Of a stretch of DNA of 64,000 nt, positions 52,687 to 61,697 are shown piece after piece. Position 1 is the stretch's first letter. Each line of letters opens with the position of its first letter. The notes under the pieces were generated by a model. That model had not been told where the DNA came from, did not search any database, and worked only from the letters and a program-made list of their open reading frames with translations. The stretch lies in assembly GCA_035530875.1 (NCBI GenBank), contig DATKUB010000054.1:32197-96196 (forward strand). The letters are read 5' to 3'. The stretch comes from JANXYY01 sp035530875 (GTDB lineage Bacteria; Actinomycetota; Actinomycetes; Nanopelagicales; Nanopelagicaceae). The position numbers and the translations under genes are program-made.

Positions 52687-53754
52687 CTATTCCGCGACGG
52701 GTTGGAGTTTTGTTGGCTCGATCGCTCGATACAGACTGTAGGTAAGCAGAGTCGCCACTATGACGGGAACAAATATCCAATTCACCCCATGATCCGATCT
52801 CAGCAGATCCGTCAGACCGAAAGCTGCGACGATGCCAACTGCCATCCGCCAATCGTCGCCAATTACGAAGTCGTACCAGAAGGCTCCAAAAGCTGAGATG
52901 GATTCAATGACAGTTCCGCGCGCACTTTTGTCTGGTTCCACAACAGCAGACTCAAACTTTTTAACAACCAATGGGGATACTGCGATTTGCGCTTGAGCTA
53001 GAGGAAGTGGTCTAACTTTCCCCTCACGTATACGAATGCGCCTTAAGCCAAAAACAAGGAGAAAAGAAAGGGCTGTCACAAAAGGTATCAAGCCCAATAG
53101 GGCCGCATCGCTGCCTGGCCATTTAGCGCCCGCACCTTCAGCTCCCCAGAACGTACCAAACGAAGTTAACAAGATGCCAACCACGAACTTCATGTTGTTT
53201 TCGGGTACCCGTGCAAGTGGCTTATGCACAGCAATGGCAACTAGAGCGACGACGACTACTGCTGTTAGTGCTGCAATCGTGGCTAGTCCCACACGATGCT
53301 GAATGGTGCCAAAAGTTAACACAATGAAGGCAACTTCGAGTCCTTCAAGTACGACTCCTTTGAAAGCGAGTGTAAAGGCATACCAATCCGCTACTCCTGT
53401 GCGGCTTACGCTTCGCGCCGCCTTAGCCTCGGCCAATTCGGTTTGAAAAATCAGATCTTCGTTATGAATAGCTTTAAATCCGCTAGCGCGAAGAATCGCC
53501 TTCCGTAACCATTGGAGACCAAAAACCAACAATAATCCGCCGACAAAAATACGCAGGATCGAAAACGGAAGGCGCGATATCGCCGGACCCGCAATGGAGA
53601 TCACCGCACCGAGGACGACCAATCCAGCGAACAGCCCGCTAAACGCCGAGCGCCAATCTCTGGCGGTACCGGCCGCGAGTACGATCGTCGTCGCCTCCAC
53701 CGCCTCCACTGCGCAGGCAAGAAAAACGGCAACAAAAAGTGCTATTTCACTCAT
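52687..53754 (-). CDS. Multi-pass membrane protein, COG4280-like
   Basis: 355 residues with roughly eight transmembrane helices in two halves. Each half begins with an acidic helix: FLACAVEAVEATTIVLAAGTARDWRSA near the N-terminus and LAFKGVVLEGLEVAFIVLTFGT at about 130-150. Repeated E-x-x-E-like helices recall UPF0016 and LysE-type transporters for metals or amino acids. A cytoplasmic loop around 235-290 links to two final helices. No annotated function. It is convergent with the exporter gene (32 bases between) and marks the distal edge of the island. Confidence 0.7.
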   Translation of the reverse strand: MSEIALFVAVFLACAVEAVEATTIVLAAGTARDWRSAFSGLFAGLVVLGAVISIAGPAISRLPFSILRIFVGGLLLVFGLQWLRKAILRASGFKAIHNEDLIFQTELAEAKAARSVSRTGVADWYAFTLAFKGVVLEGLEVAFIVLTFGTIQHRVGLATIAALTAVVVVALVAIAVHKPLARVPENNMKFVVGILLTSFGTFWGAEGAGAKWPGSDAALLGLIPFVTALSFLLVFGLRRIRIREGKVRPLPLAQAQIAVSPLVVKKFESAVVEPDKSARGTVIESISAFGAFWYDFVIGDDWRMAVGIVAAFGLTDLLRSDHGVNWIFVPVIVATLLTYSLYRAIEPTKLQPVAE

Positions 53755-53878
53755 ACGAAAGTAAATTCTTGTAACTCACCTGGTCAATACTAGGTGATCC
53801 TCTCCTAGCCGCTGATTTGATGGCAAATCAAGCAATTTTATGTGACGATGACGGTACGAGAAATGATTTAGGTGCCGC

Positions 53879-54532
53879 ATGGAGAACCATTTCAAAGACC
53901 GTCGCGCAGCGGGTCGAGCATTGGCCCAAGCACTTAATGCCTATGTCGGTCAAAAGAATCTCTTGGTTTTCGCCCTGTCCCGCGGCGGCGTTCCTGTCGG
54001 GTACGAGGTGGCAAAAGCATTAGGCGCAGAATTGGATGTGCTGATTGTGCGCAAACTGGGCATCCCAATGCAGCCAGAGGTAGCCATGGGTGCGATTAGT
54101 TCTGGCGATGCGCTCTATTTGAATGATCAAATCATCAAGTTGACCGGAATTGCGCCTGAGGAAATTGACTCAATAGTTGCCCGTGAACGCCGCGAACTAG
54201 CCAGGTGGGAGGCCGTTTACAGAGGTTCACGTCCGATCGCGGCGATTGAAGGGCGCACCGTCATTGTGGTGGATGACGGTATAGCTACCGGAGCCTCAAT
54301 GCGCGCCGCCTTGTTAGCGTTACGCGGGAAAAAACCCGAAGGCATTGTCGTTGCGATTCCCGTTGCGCCACCTGAGGCCAAAGATCGATTCCGTGATATC
54401 GCCAACGATTTTGTGTGCGTACTTACTCCCTTTGATTTTCACGCCGTCGGTCAGTTCTATGAAGATTTCAGCCAGATCGAAGATGATGAGGTGCGCGATT
54501 TGCTCACGAAAGCCCATGCGGAGCCGCACTGA
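53879..54532 (+). CDS. Phosphoribosyltransferase-domain protein
   Basis: 217 residues. FALSRGGVPVGYEVAKALGAELDVLIVRKLGIP is the hood and first loop, and VIVVDDGIATGASMRAAL is the PRPP-binding loop. It begins an operon with an erythromycin-esterase-like protein (TGATG) and a dienelactone-hydrolase-like protein. The same three modules are often adjacent or fused in other bacteria, so they likely act together, but no reaction is established. Confidence 0.85.
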   Translation: MENHFKDRRAAGRALAQALNAYVGQKNLLVFALSRGGVPVGYEVAKALGAELDVLIVRKLGIPMQPEVAMGAISSGDALYLNDQIIKLTGIAPEEIDSIVARERRELARWEAVYRGSRPIAAIEGRTVIVVDDGIATGASMRAALLALRGKKPEGIVVAIPVAPPEAKDRFRDIANDFVCVLTPFDFHAVGQFYEDFSQIEDDEVRDLLTKAHAEPH

Positions 54533-55722
54533 TGCATCCAGCGGCTTCGTCCTTCCAAGCGGTGCGCGATTTGGCCACGCCGCTTGAGGACGAGTCGAGC
54601 GACTATGACGAATTGTTGGCAATGGCGGAACAGAAACGCTTCGTCTTGTTGGGTGAGGAGACCCACGGCACAGCAGATTTCTATCGCATGCGAGCCGAGA
54701 TCAGCCGACGCCTAATCGTCGAGCAAGGTTTCGACGCCATCTCCATAGAAGGCGATTGGCCCGATGTTTGGAGAGTCAATCGCTTCGTTCTGGGCGAGGG
54801 CGATGACACTGCGAAATCCGCGCTCGCCGACTTTGAGCGATTCCCCACGTGGATGTGGCGAAATCGTGAAGTATTGAAGTTCATTACCTGGCTGCGTGCC
54901 CACAATGAGAGAACGACTCCGGACCAACGTGTTGGAATTTACGGCCTTGATTTGTACAGCCTGTATCGAAGTTCTGATGCAGTCATCAATTATCTAGACG
55001 AGGTCGATCCGCAGCAGGCGCAGGTCGCTCGTGCTCGCTACGCGGCGCTAGACCATGTTCGCGAACCCCAGACCTATGGCTACCAAGTTGCATCGGGGCA
55101 GCGGGAACCGGCACACGATGGTGTGGTAGCTCAATTGGTTGAGTTGAGAGCCGACGCTGCTTCATACATTGAAGGAAACGACCTTGCCGCGAAGGACGCC
55201 TATTTCTTTGCTGATCGCAATGCCGCCGTAGTGGTTCGGGCCGAAACTTATTACCGATCAATGTTTGGCGGCCGCGTCAATACTTGGAATCTAAGGGATT
55301 CGCACGTCGGAGATGCTCGAGCAACTGAAATGCACGGTCGGGGCGAACTCAATCTGGGACAGTTGATGCGAAAGCATTCGCGCGAGGCGACACTACTCGT
55401 AGGATTCACTACCTACACCGGACACGTATCAGCGGCGTCTGAATGGAATGGCGACGTCGAATACAAAACTGTGCTGCCCGCGCTGCCTGATAGTTATGAA
55501 TACCTGTTCCACACAACCGGTTTAGACCGATTCTTTCTGCCATTGATCTCAACGTTCGCTGAACCTTTGCACGAGCCACTTTTGGAACGCGCCATCGGCG
55601 TTCTCTATTTGCCCGAAAGCGAACGCGCCAGCCATTGCTTCTACGCCTCAATCGCTCGGCAATTTGATGTCCTTTTCCACCTCGATGAAACAGATGCCGT
55701 CGAACCGATCAGGAAGGTCTAA
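54532..55722 (+). CDS. Erythromycin-esterase-family protein
   Basis: 396 residues. VLLGEETHGTADFYRMRAEISRRLI and AISIEGDWPDVWRVN carry the Glu and His residues of the EreA/ChaN-like fold, and NLRDSHV is the third motif. Although named for macrolide esterases, most members have unknown roles. Given the PRTase and hydrolase partners, antibiotic resistance is not implied. Confidence 0.87.
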   Translation: MHPAASSFQAVRDLATPLEDESSDYDELLAMAEQKRFVLLGEETHGTADFYRMRAEISRRLIVEQGFDAISIEGDWPDVWRVNRFVLGEGDDTAKSALADFERFPTWMWRNREVLKFITWLRAHNERTTPDQRVGIYGLDLYSLYRSSDAVINYLDEVDPQQAQVARARYAALDHVREPQTYGYQVASGQREPAHDGVVAQLVELRADAASYIEGNDLAAKDAYFFADRNAAVVVRAETYYRSMFGGRVNTWNLRDSHVGDARATEMHGRGELNLGQLMRKHSREATLLVGFTTYTGHVSAASEWNGDVEYKTVLPALPDSYEYLFHTTGLDRFFLPLISTFAEPLHEPLLERAIGVLYLPESERASHCFYASIARQFDVLFHLDETDAVEPIRKV

Positions 55723-55727
55723 TAATC

Positions 55728-56384
55728 ATGATGCGAACGCAAACAATTGAAGTCGCTATCGCCACAGGAGATGTACATCTACAGGGCTTGCTAGCTCTGC
55801 CTTATGCCGCAACAGGCATCGTCGCCTTCGCACACGGAAGCGGCAGCAGTCGCTTCAGCGGGCGAAATCAGCGGGTCGCTCAGGGCCTGAATCAGGCGGG
55901 CCTGGGAACCCTGCTATTTGACCTTCTTACGTCAGAAGAGAATGAGACAGACATCGTCAGTGCCGAGTATCGGTTCAATATCGAGTTGCTTACGGAACGT
56001 TTAGTGGGAGCGGTGAAGTGGCTAAACCACCACAAGGAAACCGCTGCTCTGCACGTCGGTCTCTTCGGCTCCAGCACTGGCGCCGCTGCGGCCCTGCAAA
56101 CTGCCGCAGAGCTTGGCAAGAAGATCTCTGCAGTGGTATCTCGCGGTGGCCGCCCAGATCTGGCTGGCAGCAACGCTCTTGGTAAAGTCCAATCTCCAAC
56201 ACTTCTTCTTGTTGGCGGTTTGGACAACGTTGTACTTGATCTCAACCGGGAATCTGAGAGCCAGATGCAATGCAAGAAAGAACTCGTGATAATTCCCGGA
56301 GCCACGCACCTGTTTGAGGAACCCGGCACGCTTGAGGAGATTGAGCGGCTTACCGCCGACTGGTTCACCCGATATCTCAAATAG
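55728..56384 (+). CDS. Dienelactone-hydrolase-like alpha/beta hydrolase
   Basis: 218 residues. VAFAHGSGSSRFSGRNQRVAQGLNQAGLGTLLFDLLT opens the fold, the nucleophile is in GLFGSSTGAAAAL, the Asp is in VGGLDNVVLDLN and the His is in PGATHLFEEPG. AGGAAGG lies before the ATG; a second ATG follows directly. Last gene of the PRTase operon; 10 bases from the convergent secreted protein gene. Confidence 0.85.
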   Translation: MMRTQTIEVAIATGDVHLQGLLALPYAATGIVAFAHGSGSSRFSGRNQRVAQGLNQAGLGTLLFDLLTSEENETDIVSAEYRFNIELLTERLVGAVKWLNHHKETAALHVGLFGSSTGAAAALQTAAELGKKISAVVSRGGRPDLAGSNALGKVQSPTLLLVGGLDNVVLDLNRESESQMQCKKELVIIPGATHLFEEPGTLEEIERLTADWFTRYLK

Positions 56385-56394
56385 TCGAGACAGA

Positions 56395-58050
56395 CTATGC
56401 CCCGATCCCGGCACTCCATTTCTTGAAGATCGCACTAGCAGGCTTGTCACGCAGATTTGGCGATTTGTCGAATGCGGAATCGCCAGGAACCTTCAAGGTT
56501 GTTAAGTCATCCTTCCACCAGTAGCCCCAAGCGAAAATTCCGTCTACCCAACTTTCGTCCTTGACCACCTGGAAAAGCGCTTCATATAGCCTGGCCTGAA
56601 CGTCCAAATCTTTAACTATTTTAGCGTGGGTAGACACAGGTGGCCCAGTACCGAACCAGAAAGATGGCCCCGGTTCAAACCATTCCTGCGTAGTCGCACT
56701 CTGCAATGAGGTCTGCAAAATTACCTTCTTGCCATATGTTGTGAAGATTGGCTTGTAGCTTTCCGCCAACACCGACGCCAATTGATTACGTAATTCCGCC
56801 ACAGATTTAGTCGATGCATTCGGTGCCGTCCACCCATTGTCACCGAACATTACTGTTGCCACGTCCAGAAGTGACCAGTCGGCGAAAGAGAACAAATTGT
56901 TTGGACTTGCATATGCGGAATAGGTGATTTCGCCTTTGTAATGTTGGCGCACACGATCTACTAGAGCCTTCCAATGGTCGGCGTGTTCTGTACGAATTGC
57001 GACTCCAAGTTGCTGGCCGATGCCGAGCAACTCAACTCCATTTTTTTGAGCAACATCGGCCTGGTGCACGATGAAGTCTCCGTAAGTCTGGAACCAGTCG
57101 TCCCAGAACTTTGAAACCGCCGCCGTACGCGTCGACAGATTTGAGTATGCGTCACCTAGAGCCTCAAATCGCTGCTCCCCCTTTGCAATATCGTCGACGA
57201 CGATCTGAGCCAAGCCATACTTTTCACGCGAAAGGCCGTCGAAATTAACACTAGAAAACAGCGCGAACTTGAGCCCTTTTTGATGGATTTTGCTGATCAT
57301 GCTTGCCAACTCTTCATCAGAAGCTTCGCGGAACTGGTAATCGTGCTCGTTCTGAGGAATCAATGCCATTGGCATGGGCCCCAATTTTGGTGGTTCAAGA
57401 CTTAAGTGCGTGTTGTAGTTCTCATACACGAACCAGCCTGCTCCAATCTGCTGAGCAGATTCAATCGTAGAATTCACATAGGATCGGGCATACAGATCCG
57501 AGAAGAAGTCAAACACCACTTGTCCAGTTTTAAAACCTGACGACAACTTGGGCGATTGCACCCAATCTGCGCCGGCAAACATCTGCACATATTCTTGAGG
57601 CAAAGCGTAAACGTAGGGTGCTGGCGAATTGCTTGGACTCGCACCTGCTGTGCTCGTTGGCACCGGATCTGGCTCTGGCTTGGAAATTGCAATTGCCCTA
57701 ATTCGGGCAATCAGAGCCTTCTTCGCTAACGCATTAAAAACAATCGCTTTCCGCTGCGTTCGTACTACAAGTGCAACATTTGATGCTGCATAGAACTTCT
57801 TCAATGCTGCGGCCGACACTGCACCAAGGGTTTTCGACGAAGGGACTGAAGCCAGATACCCAAGGCAACTCAGAGCCTTGTTCAGGCTAGTCACACTCGA
57901 GTGAGTCTCCTGGAAACGGAGGGGCGCTTTCACGGCCGCCACCTGCGACACAGATGGACAGGAAGCCTTGGCAACTAAAGGCGCAGCCAGAATTGAAATT
58001 GCAACAGCCGAAATTACGGGGACGGCCAGATAGCGGACCGAAGACCTCAT
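56395..58050 (-). CDS. Secreted protein with a GH113-like TIM-barrel
   Basis: 551 residues. A signal peptide (MRSSVRYLAVPVISAVAISILAAPLVAKAS) is followed by a region of about 80 residues with CPSVSQ...LSCLGYL that may be a peptidoglycan-binding-like helical bundle. A Pro/Ser linker lies near 130-145. The large C-terminal domain starts at VYALPQEYVQMFAGADWVQSPK and ends DESWVDGIFAWGYWWKDD. The late W-x-x-G-x-F-x-W-GYWW motif and DNGWTAPN recall family 113 glycoside hydrolases and related barrels. Likely acts on an extracellular polysaccharide; activity not provable here. Confidence 0.7.
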   Translation of the reverse strand: MRSSVRYLAVPVISAVAISILAAPLVAKASCPSVSQVAAVKAPLRFQETHSSVTSLNKALSCLGYLASVPSSKTLGAVSAAALKKFYAASNVALVVRTQRKAIVFNALAKKALIARIRAIAISKPEPDPVPTSTAGASPSNSPAPYVYALPQEYVQMFAGADWVQSPKLSSGFKTGQVVFDFFSDLYARSYVNSTIESAQQIGAGWFVYENYNTHLSLEPPKLGPMPMALIPQNEHDYQFREASDEELASMISKIHQKGLKFALFSSVNFDGLSREKYGLAQIVVDDIAKGEQRFEALGDAYSNLSTRTAAVSKFWDDWFQTYGDFIVHQADVAQKNGVELLGIGQQLGVAIRTEHADHWKALVDRVRQHYKGEITYSAYASPNNLFSFADWSLLDVATVMFGDNGWTAPNASTKSVAELRNQLASVLAESYKPIFTTYGKKVILQTSLQSATTQEWFEPGPSFWFGTGPPVSTHAKIVKDLDVQARLYEALFQVVKDESWVDGIFAWGYWWKDDLTTLKVPGDSAFDKSPNLRDKPASAIFKKWSAGIGA

Positions 58051-58200
58051 GTGGAACACCAGGTTTCGTCAAGTGTCTGTTCTGGCAACTGTCCACTCAC
58101 AAGTGGACATGGTCAAGCCTAGGCGTGCTGTGATTTAGCCCACTAAGCGCGGTATGAGCCGATACTTGCCTATAGGCAGCGACATGCTTCCAACATTTTG

Positions 58201-58273
58201 TAGCCCCGACGGGATTCGAACCCGCGCTACCGCCTTGAGAGGGCGGCGTCCTAGGCCGCTAGACAACGGGGCC
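58201..58273 (-). tRNA. tRNA-Glu (anticodon CTC)
   Basis: Minus-strand cloverleaf. Acceptor GGCCCCG/CGGGGCT with one wobble pair at the end, anticodon arm CCGCC-CTCTCAA-GGCGG with anticodon CTC, T-loop GTTCGAATC and discriminator A. CCA is not encoded. Confidence 0.93.
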
Positions 58274-58285
58274 GTGCATTATTCG

Positions 58286-58357
58286 CTGGGGTACCAGGAC
58301 TCGAACCTAGACTTACTGAACCAGAATCAGCAGGGCTGCCAATTACCCCATACCCCA
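58286..58357 (-). tRNA. tRNA-Gln (anticodon CTG)
   Basis: Minus-strand cloverleaf. Acceptor TGGGGTA/TACCCCA, D-arm around GTAATTGGCAGC, anticodon loop TTCTGGT with anticodon CTG, T-loop GTTCGAGTC and discriminator G. It lies just upstream of tRNA-Glu and downstream of gltX. Confidence 0.92.
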
Positions 58358-58444
58358 AAATATCGGTCATTGATCGGCTGGCCGTCCGATGAGTCGATAG
58401 CCCACGAAGAATAGCGTGAGCGAGGTGGGTTGCCCAAAACCGAT

Positions 58445-58507
58445 GGGAGGCAAGCCGCCGCTCACGGGAGCGGAGCCGCCGGTCACGGGAGCGGAGCCGC
58501 CGGTCAC
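58445..58507. repeat. 21-bp tandem repeat, three copies
   Basis: Three units at 58445, 58466 and 58487. The second and third differ from the first (GGAGCCGCCGG against GCAAGCCGCCG) but keep the TCACGGGAG junction. Junctions such as CCGCTC-ACGG-GAGCGG can form six-bp hairpins. Between gltX and tRNA-Gln. Same family as 23291 and 63906. Confidence 0.88.
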
Positions 58508-58516
58508 GGGAAGCGA

Positions 58517-59983
58517 CTAGAGCAGGGCGTTCAGTCGGAGAAGACTCCGCTCCCGCCCAAGCAGTTGTAGGGATTCGAACAGTGGAGGCGAGATTCGAGC
58601 GCCGGTGATGGCCACCCGGACCGGTCCGAAGGCTTGTTTAGGCTTCACGCCCATGCCCACCAAAAGTGCATCTCTGAGCGCCTGCTCAATGCTGGCCACA
58701 TCCCAGGACGAAAGCGGAGTCAACGCCGCGACGCTTGCCTCGATGATCGGCCGGGACTCGGGAGTTAGTACCCGAGCACTTGATTCTGGCTCGATGAAGA
58801 ACTTCTCCTCCGGCACAAATAAGAAGCTGATTAGGTTCGGAATTTCAGCCAGAGTGACTACCCGCTCTTGGATCAGCGGGATAGCGCCTTCAAGTACGGT
58901 CAACTCGCTTGTCGTCGGCTCGGCGCCAATCAGATGCTCAACCTGCATAAAAGGCAAAGCTCTCAGCGCCAATTCGGCGGCGGGCAATTCACGGATTTTG
59001 TCACCATTGATCGCTTCAAGTTTCTTCATGTCGAAACGGGCAGGATTCTTACCTACTCGCTCGACGGTGAATAACTCCGTAATCTCTTGCATGGAGACAT
59101 TTTCACGATTGTCTCCCGGCGACCACCCGAGTAGAGCCAAGTAGTTACAGATCGCCTCCGGTAGAAACCCATGATTGCGATACCAGGCAATAGACACTTC
59201 GCCGTTGCGCTTTGAGAGTTTGGTGTTGTCCTGGCCCATGACGAAAGGTAGGTGAGCAAATTTCGGATAGTCCTTGGGGTCTACTCCCATGGCGTCATAG
59301 ACCCGCAACTGACGTGGCGTTGAAGAGAGCAAATCTTCTCCACGAAGAACATGCGTGATTTTCATCAGTATGTCGTCGACTGCAACGGCCAACGTGTAAA
59401 GCGGCGAGCCGTCGGCGCGAACAAGCACAAAATCTGGAACGTAGTCGTGGTCAAAGGTCATCTCGCCACGGATCAAATCAGTGAAAGACGTGGTCCCTGA
59501 CGGCATTCGCATCCGCACGACTGGAAGTCGGCCTTGGCCTTCATACGCAGCAATCTCAGCAACGCTCAGATTGCGGCATTTTCCGTCATATCCAGGCGGC
59601 AGACCAGATGCTTTCTGTGCTTCCCTTCGCGCCTCAAGTTCATCGGTAGAGCAATAGCAGTGATATGCATCGCCAGCTGCCAAAAATCGCTGCGCCCAGT
59701 CGGCATAAATGTCCATGCGTTGGGACTGAAGATACGGCCCATGAACTCCGCCAACCTCTGGCCCCTCATCCCATTGCAGCCCTAGCCATTTGAGGGTGTC
59801 GATCGCTGCTGCGACGTACTCGTCCGTTACCCGAGTTGTATCCGTATCCTCGATACGGAAGACGAATGTTCCATTGGTGTGGCGGGCATAGGCCCAGTCG
59901 TAAAGCGCGGTTCGGATATTGCCTACATGCAAATCACCAGTAGGGGACGGAGCAAATCGGACACGGACTGCCGGGTTAGTCAC
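58517..59983 (-). CDS. gltX: Glutamyl-tRNA synthetase
   Basis: 488 residues, class I. The HIGH-like motif is in RFAPSPTGDLHVGNIRTALYDW, KMSKS is KLSKRNG, and the tRNA-contact CYCSTDELEARR segment is present. In organisms with GatCAB it would also charge tRNA-Gln; no glnS is seen in this window. The GTG start (59983) overlaps the preceding FAH-family gene by eight bases. Confidence 0.96.
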   Translation of the reverse strand: MTNPAVRVRFAPSPTGDLHVGNIRTALYDWAYARHTNGTFVFRIEDTDTTRVTDEYVAAAIDTLKWLGLQWDEGPEVGGVHGPYLQSQRMDIYADWAQRFLAAGDAYHCYCSTDELEARREAQKASGLPPGYDGKCRNLSVAEIAAYEGQGRLPVVRMRMPSGTTSFTDLIRGEMTFDHDYVPDFVLVRADGSPLYTLAVAVDDILMKITHVLRGEDLLSSTPRQLRVYDAMGVDPKDYPKFAHLPFVMGQDNTKLSKRNGEVSIAWYRNHGFLPEAICNYLALLGWSPGDNRENVSMQEITELFTVERVGKNPARFDMKKLEAINGDKIRELPAAELALRALPFMQVEHLIGAEPTTSELTVLEGAIPLIQERVVTLAEIPNLISFLFVPEEKFFIEPESSARVLTPESRPIIEASVAALTPLSSWDVASIEQALRDALLVGMGVKPKQAFGPVRVAITGARISPPLFESLQLLGRERSLLRLNALL

Positions 59984-60782
59984 GGGCGATCACCTTGTTC
60001 TCTAGGGTTCCAATGTTTTCGATCGTGACGCTGACAGTGCAACCCGGCGGCAGTATTCCCACACCTGCTGGGGTGCCAGTCAAGATGACGTCGCCGGGTA
60101 GAAGAGTGAATGCTGCCGATGCATACTCAATGATTTCGGCGACGCTGAAGATCATGGAGGACGTTCTGGAACTCTGGCGAATTTCGCCGTCGACGGTAAC
60201 ACTTATCGCTAAATCGCTTGGATCAAGTTCCGTCTCAATCCAGGGACCGAGTGGGCAGAACGTGTCAAACCCCTTGGCCCGAGACCATTGACCATCACTT
60301 TTTTGCAGATCTCGCGCGGTAACGTCGTTCGCGATGGTGTAACCAAAGATGACATCCGCAGCCTTCTCGCGAGGCACGTCCTTGCATAGCCGGCCGATTA
60401 CAACCGCTAACTCGCCTTCGTGATCAACCCGCTTGCTCTGCCTGGGCCAGACAATCGAATCTGTTGGGCCAATGACCGAAGTATTCGGTTTGAGAAAGAG
60501 CAATGGTTCCGGCGGAACTTCGCCGCCAAACTCGGCGGCGTGATCTGCATAGTTTCGGCCAACGCAGACCACTTTGCTCCTCGGGATGACGGGAGCTAGC
60601 AGTCGGACTTCGGCCAGCGGAAACACCTCACCAGTCGGGTGAATACCGGCATAGATGGGATCCCCGCTGATCTTTAGCAGGGTAGCTTCACCTTCCGGCG
60701 AGCGGCCGACGATGCCGTAAATCGGGTCAGTGCTCCGTTGAGCCTCGAGGTCTGGCGGCGGAGTGAATCGCGCAATTCGCAT
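59976..60782 (-). CDS. Fumarylacetoacetate hydrolase family protein, core copy
   Basis: 268 residues. KVVCVGRNYADHAAEFGGEVP, then metal ligands Glu122 and Glu124 (DHEGELAVVIG) and Asp153 (ANDVTARDLQ), and ILTGTPAGVGILPPGCTV near the end. This type next to gltX is common in actinobacteria. The reaction is probably hydrolysis or decarboxylation of a 2,4-diketo or oxaloacetate-like acid. Confidence 0.9.
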   Translation of the reverse strand: MRIARFTPPPDLEAQRSTDPIYGIVGRSPEGEATLLKISGDPIYAGIHPTGEVFPLAEVRLLAPVIPRSKVVCVGRNYADHAAEFGGEVPPEPLLFLKPNTSVIGPTDSIVWPRQSKRVDHEGELAVVIGRLCKDVPREKAADVIFGYTIANDVTARDLQKSDGQWSRAKGFDTFCPLGPWIETELDPSDLAISVTVDGEIRQSSRTSSMIFSVAEIIEYASAAFTLLPGDVILTGTPAGVGILPPGCTVSVTIENIGTLENKVIARD

Positions 60783-60788
60783 AAGCAG

Positions 60789-60814
60789 ACCCTACCTTTG
60801 GACGCAGGTAGGGT
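60789..60814 (+). promoter_or_regulatory. Nine-bp inverted repeat covering the ribosome site of the next gene
   Basis: ACCCTACCT (60789-60797) and AGGTAGGGT (60806-60814) can pair around an eight-base loop. The right arm contains the AGGG of the likely Shine-Dalgarno for the ATG at 60822, so the hairpin could limit translation. It also sits just upstream of the divergent FAH gene start, so it may be an operator for both. Confidence 0.45.
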
Positions 60815-60821
60815 GAGAATC

Positions 60822-61697
60822 ATGGCCGTTCTTGATCGCGTGCAAGCCGCTGCTCAGAGAACTACCTATGCGAGCCGGGTGGATTCGGTATTAGGGGACC
60901 TTTCGACATTGGAACGGCTTGCCAATCCGGTAGAGGCGTTCCTCTGGACTTATTACTCATACCGGCCGCGAGAGTTGAGGCGCTATCACGTGGGTGCGCT
61001 TGACGTACTTTCAGACGAAGAAAACGTAGTTGGTTGGCGCGGCTACGGCGCGAGGGACGGCGGGTTCGGCGTTCGCCTTGACTTCATTGATCAGCGGCGC
61101 TCAACCCTTGAATTCATCACCGGATTTCTGCAATCCAGTGGGGCTCGCACAGCCCAGCACAACTGCTTTGGCATGCACGAGTGGGCTATGGTGCACGGCC
61201 AAACCCAGGAAGAGATTCGCCACGCAGCCTGGCCGCTACGCCTCGGATCTGAGGCTACGACGAAGTTGGTCGACCAACTCGGTGTCCGTTGCACCCACTT
61301 CGATGCCTTCCGTTTTTTCACCCCTAGTGCGAAGCCGCTCAATGCCTATCTGCCAACTCGTGAATCTCAGCGTCAACTTGATCAGCCAGGGTGTATTCAT
61401 GCCAACATGGATCTCTATAAATGGGCCTACAAACTTTCACCCATCCTGCCGAGTGATCTGGTGCTGGACGCCTTTGTCAATGCAAGGCGATTGCGGGAGA
61501 TCGATATGCGCGCAAGCCCCTACGACTTGGGCCAGATTCATCTTCCGCCAATCCAGGTCGAAACTCCCGAAGGGCGGCTTGAATATGCCAGTGAGCAGCG
61601 CAGGTTGGCAGCGGAATCCATGCCGATCAGAGATGCAATCGTGGATTACTGCAAACAAGTGATGGTGCTACTTGAAACTTTCAATAAAAGAAAGTGA
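60822..61697 (+). CDS. Conserved actinobacterial protein (often labelled 3-methyladenine DNA glycosylase)
   Basis: 291 residues. NCFGMHEWAMVHG, HAAWPLRLG, CTHFDAFRFFTPSAKPLN, QPGCIHANMDLYKWAYKLSP and DMRASPYDL are strongly conserved-looking His/Asp/Trp-rich blocks. The glycosylase label in databases is, as far as I know, not backed by a known fold match, so I treat function as unknown. The ATG at 60822 is preceded by AGGGTGAG. Its 3' end overlaps the convergent esterase gene by 30 bases. Confidence 0.75.
   Translation: MAVLDRVQAAAQRTTYASRVDSVLGDLSTLERLANPVEAFLWTYYSYRPRELRRYHVGALDVLSDEENVVGWRGYGARDGGFGVRLDFIDQRRSTLEFITGFLQSSGARTAQHNCFGMHEWAMVHGQTQEEIRHAAWPLRLGSEATTKLVDQLGVRCTHFDAFRFFTPSAKPLNAYLPTRESQRQLDQPGCIHANMDLYKWAYKLSPILPSDLVLDAFVNARRLREIDMRASPYDLGQIHLPPIQVETPEGRLEYASEQRRLAAESMPIRDAIVDYCKQVMVLLETFNKRK

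Noticed and set aside
53879..55722. Antibiotic-resistance island (erythromycin esterase)
   Set aside because: Family name only; the partners and lack of mobile elements point to a housekeeping-type operon.
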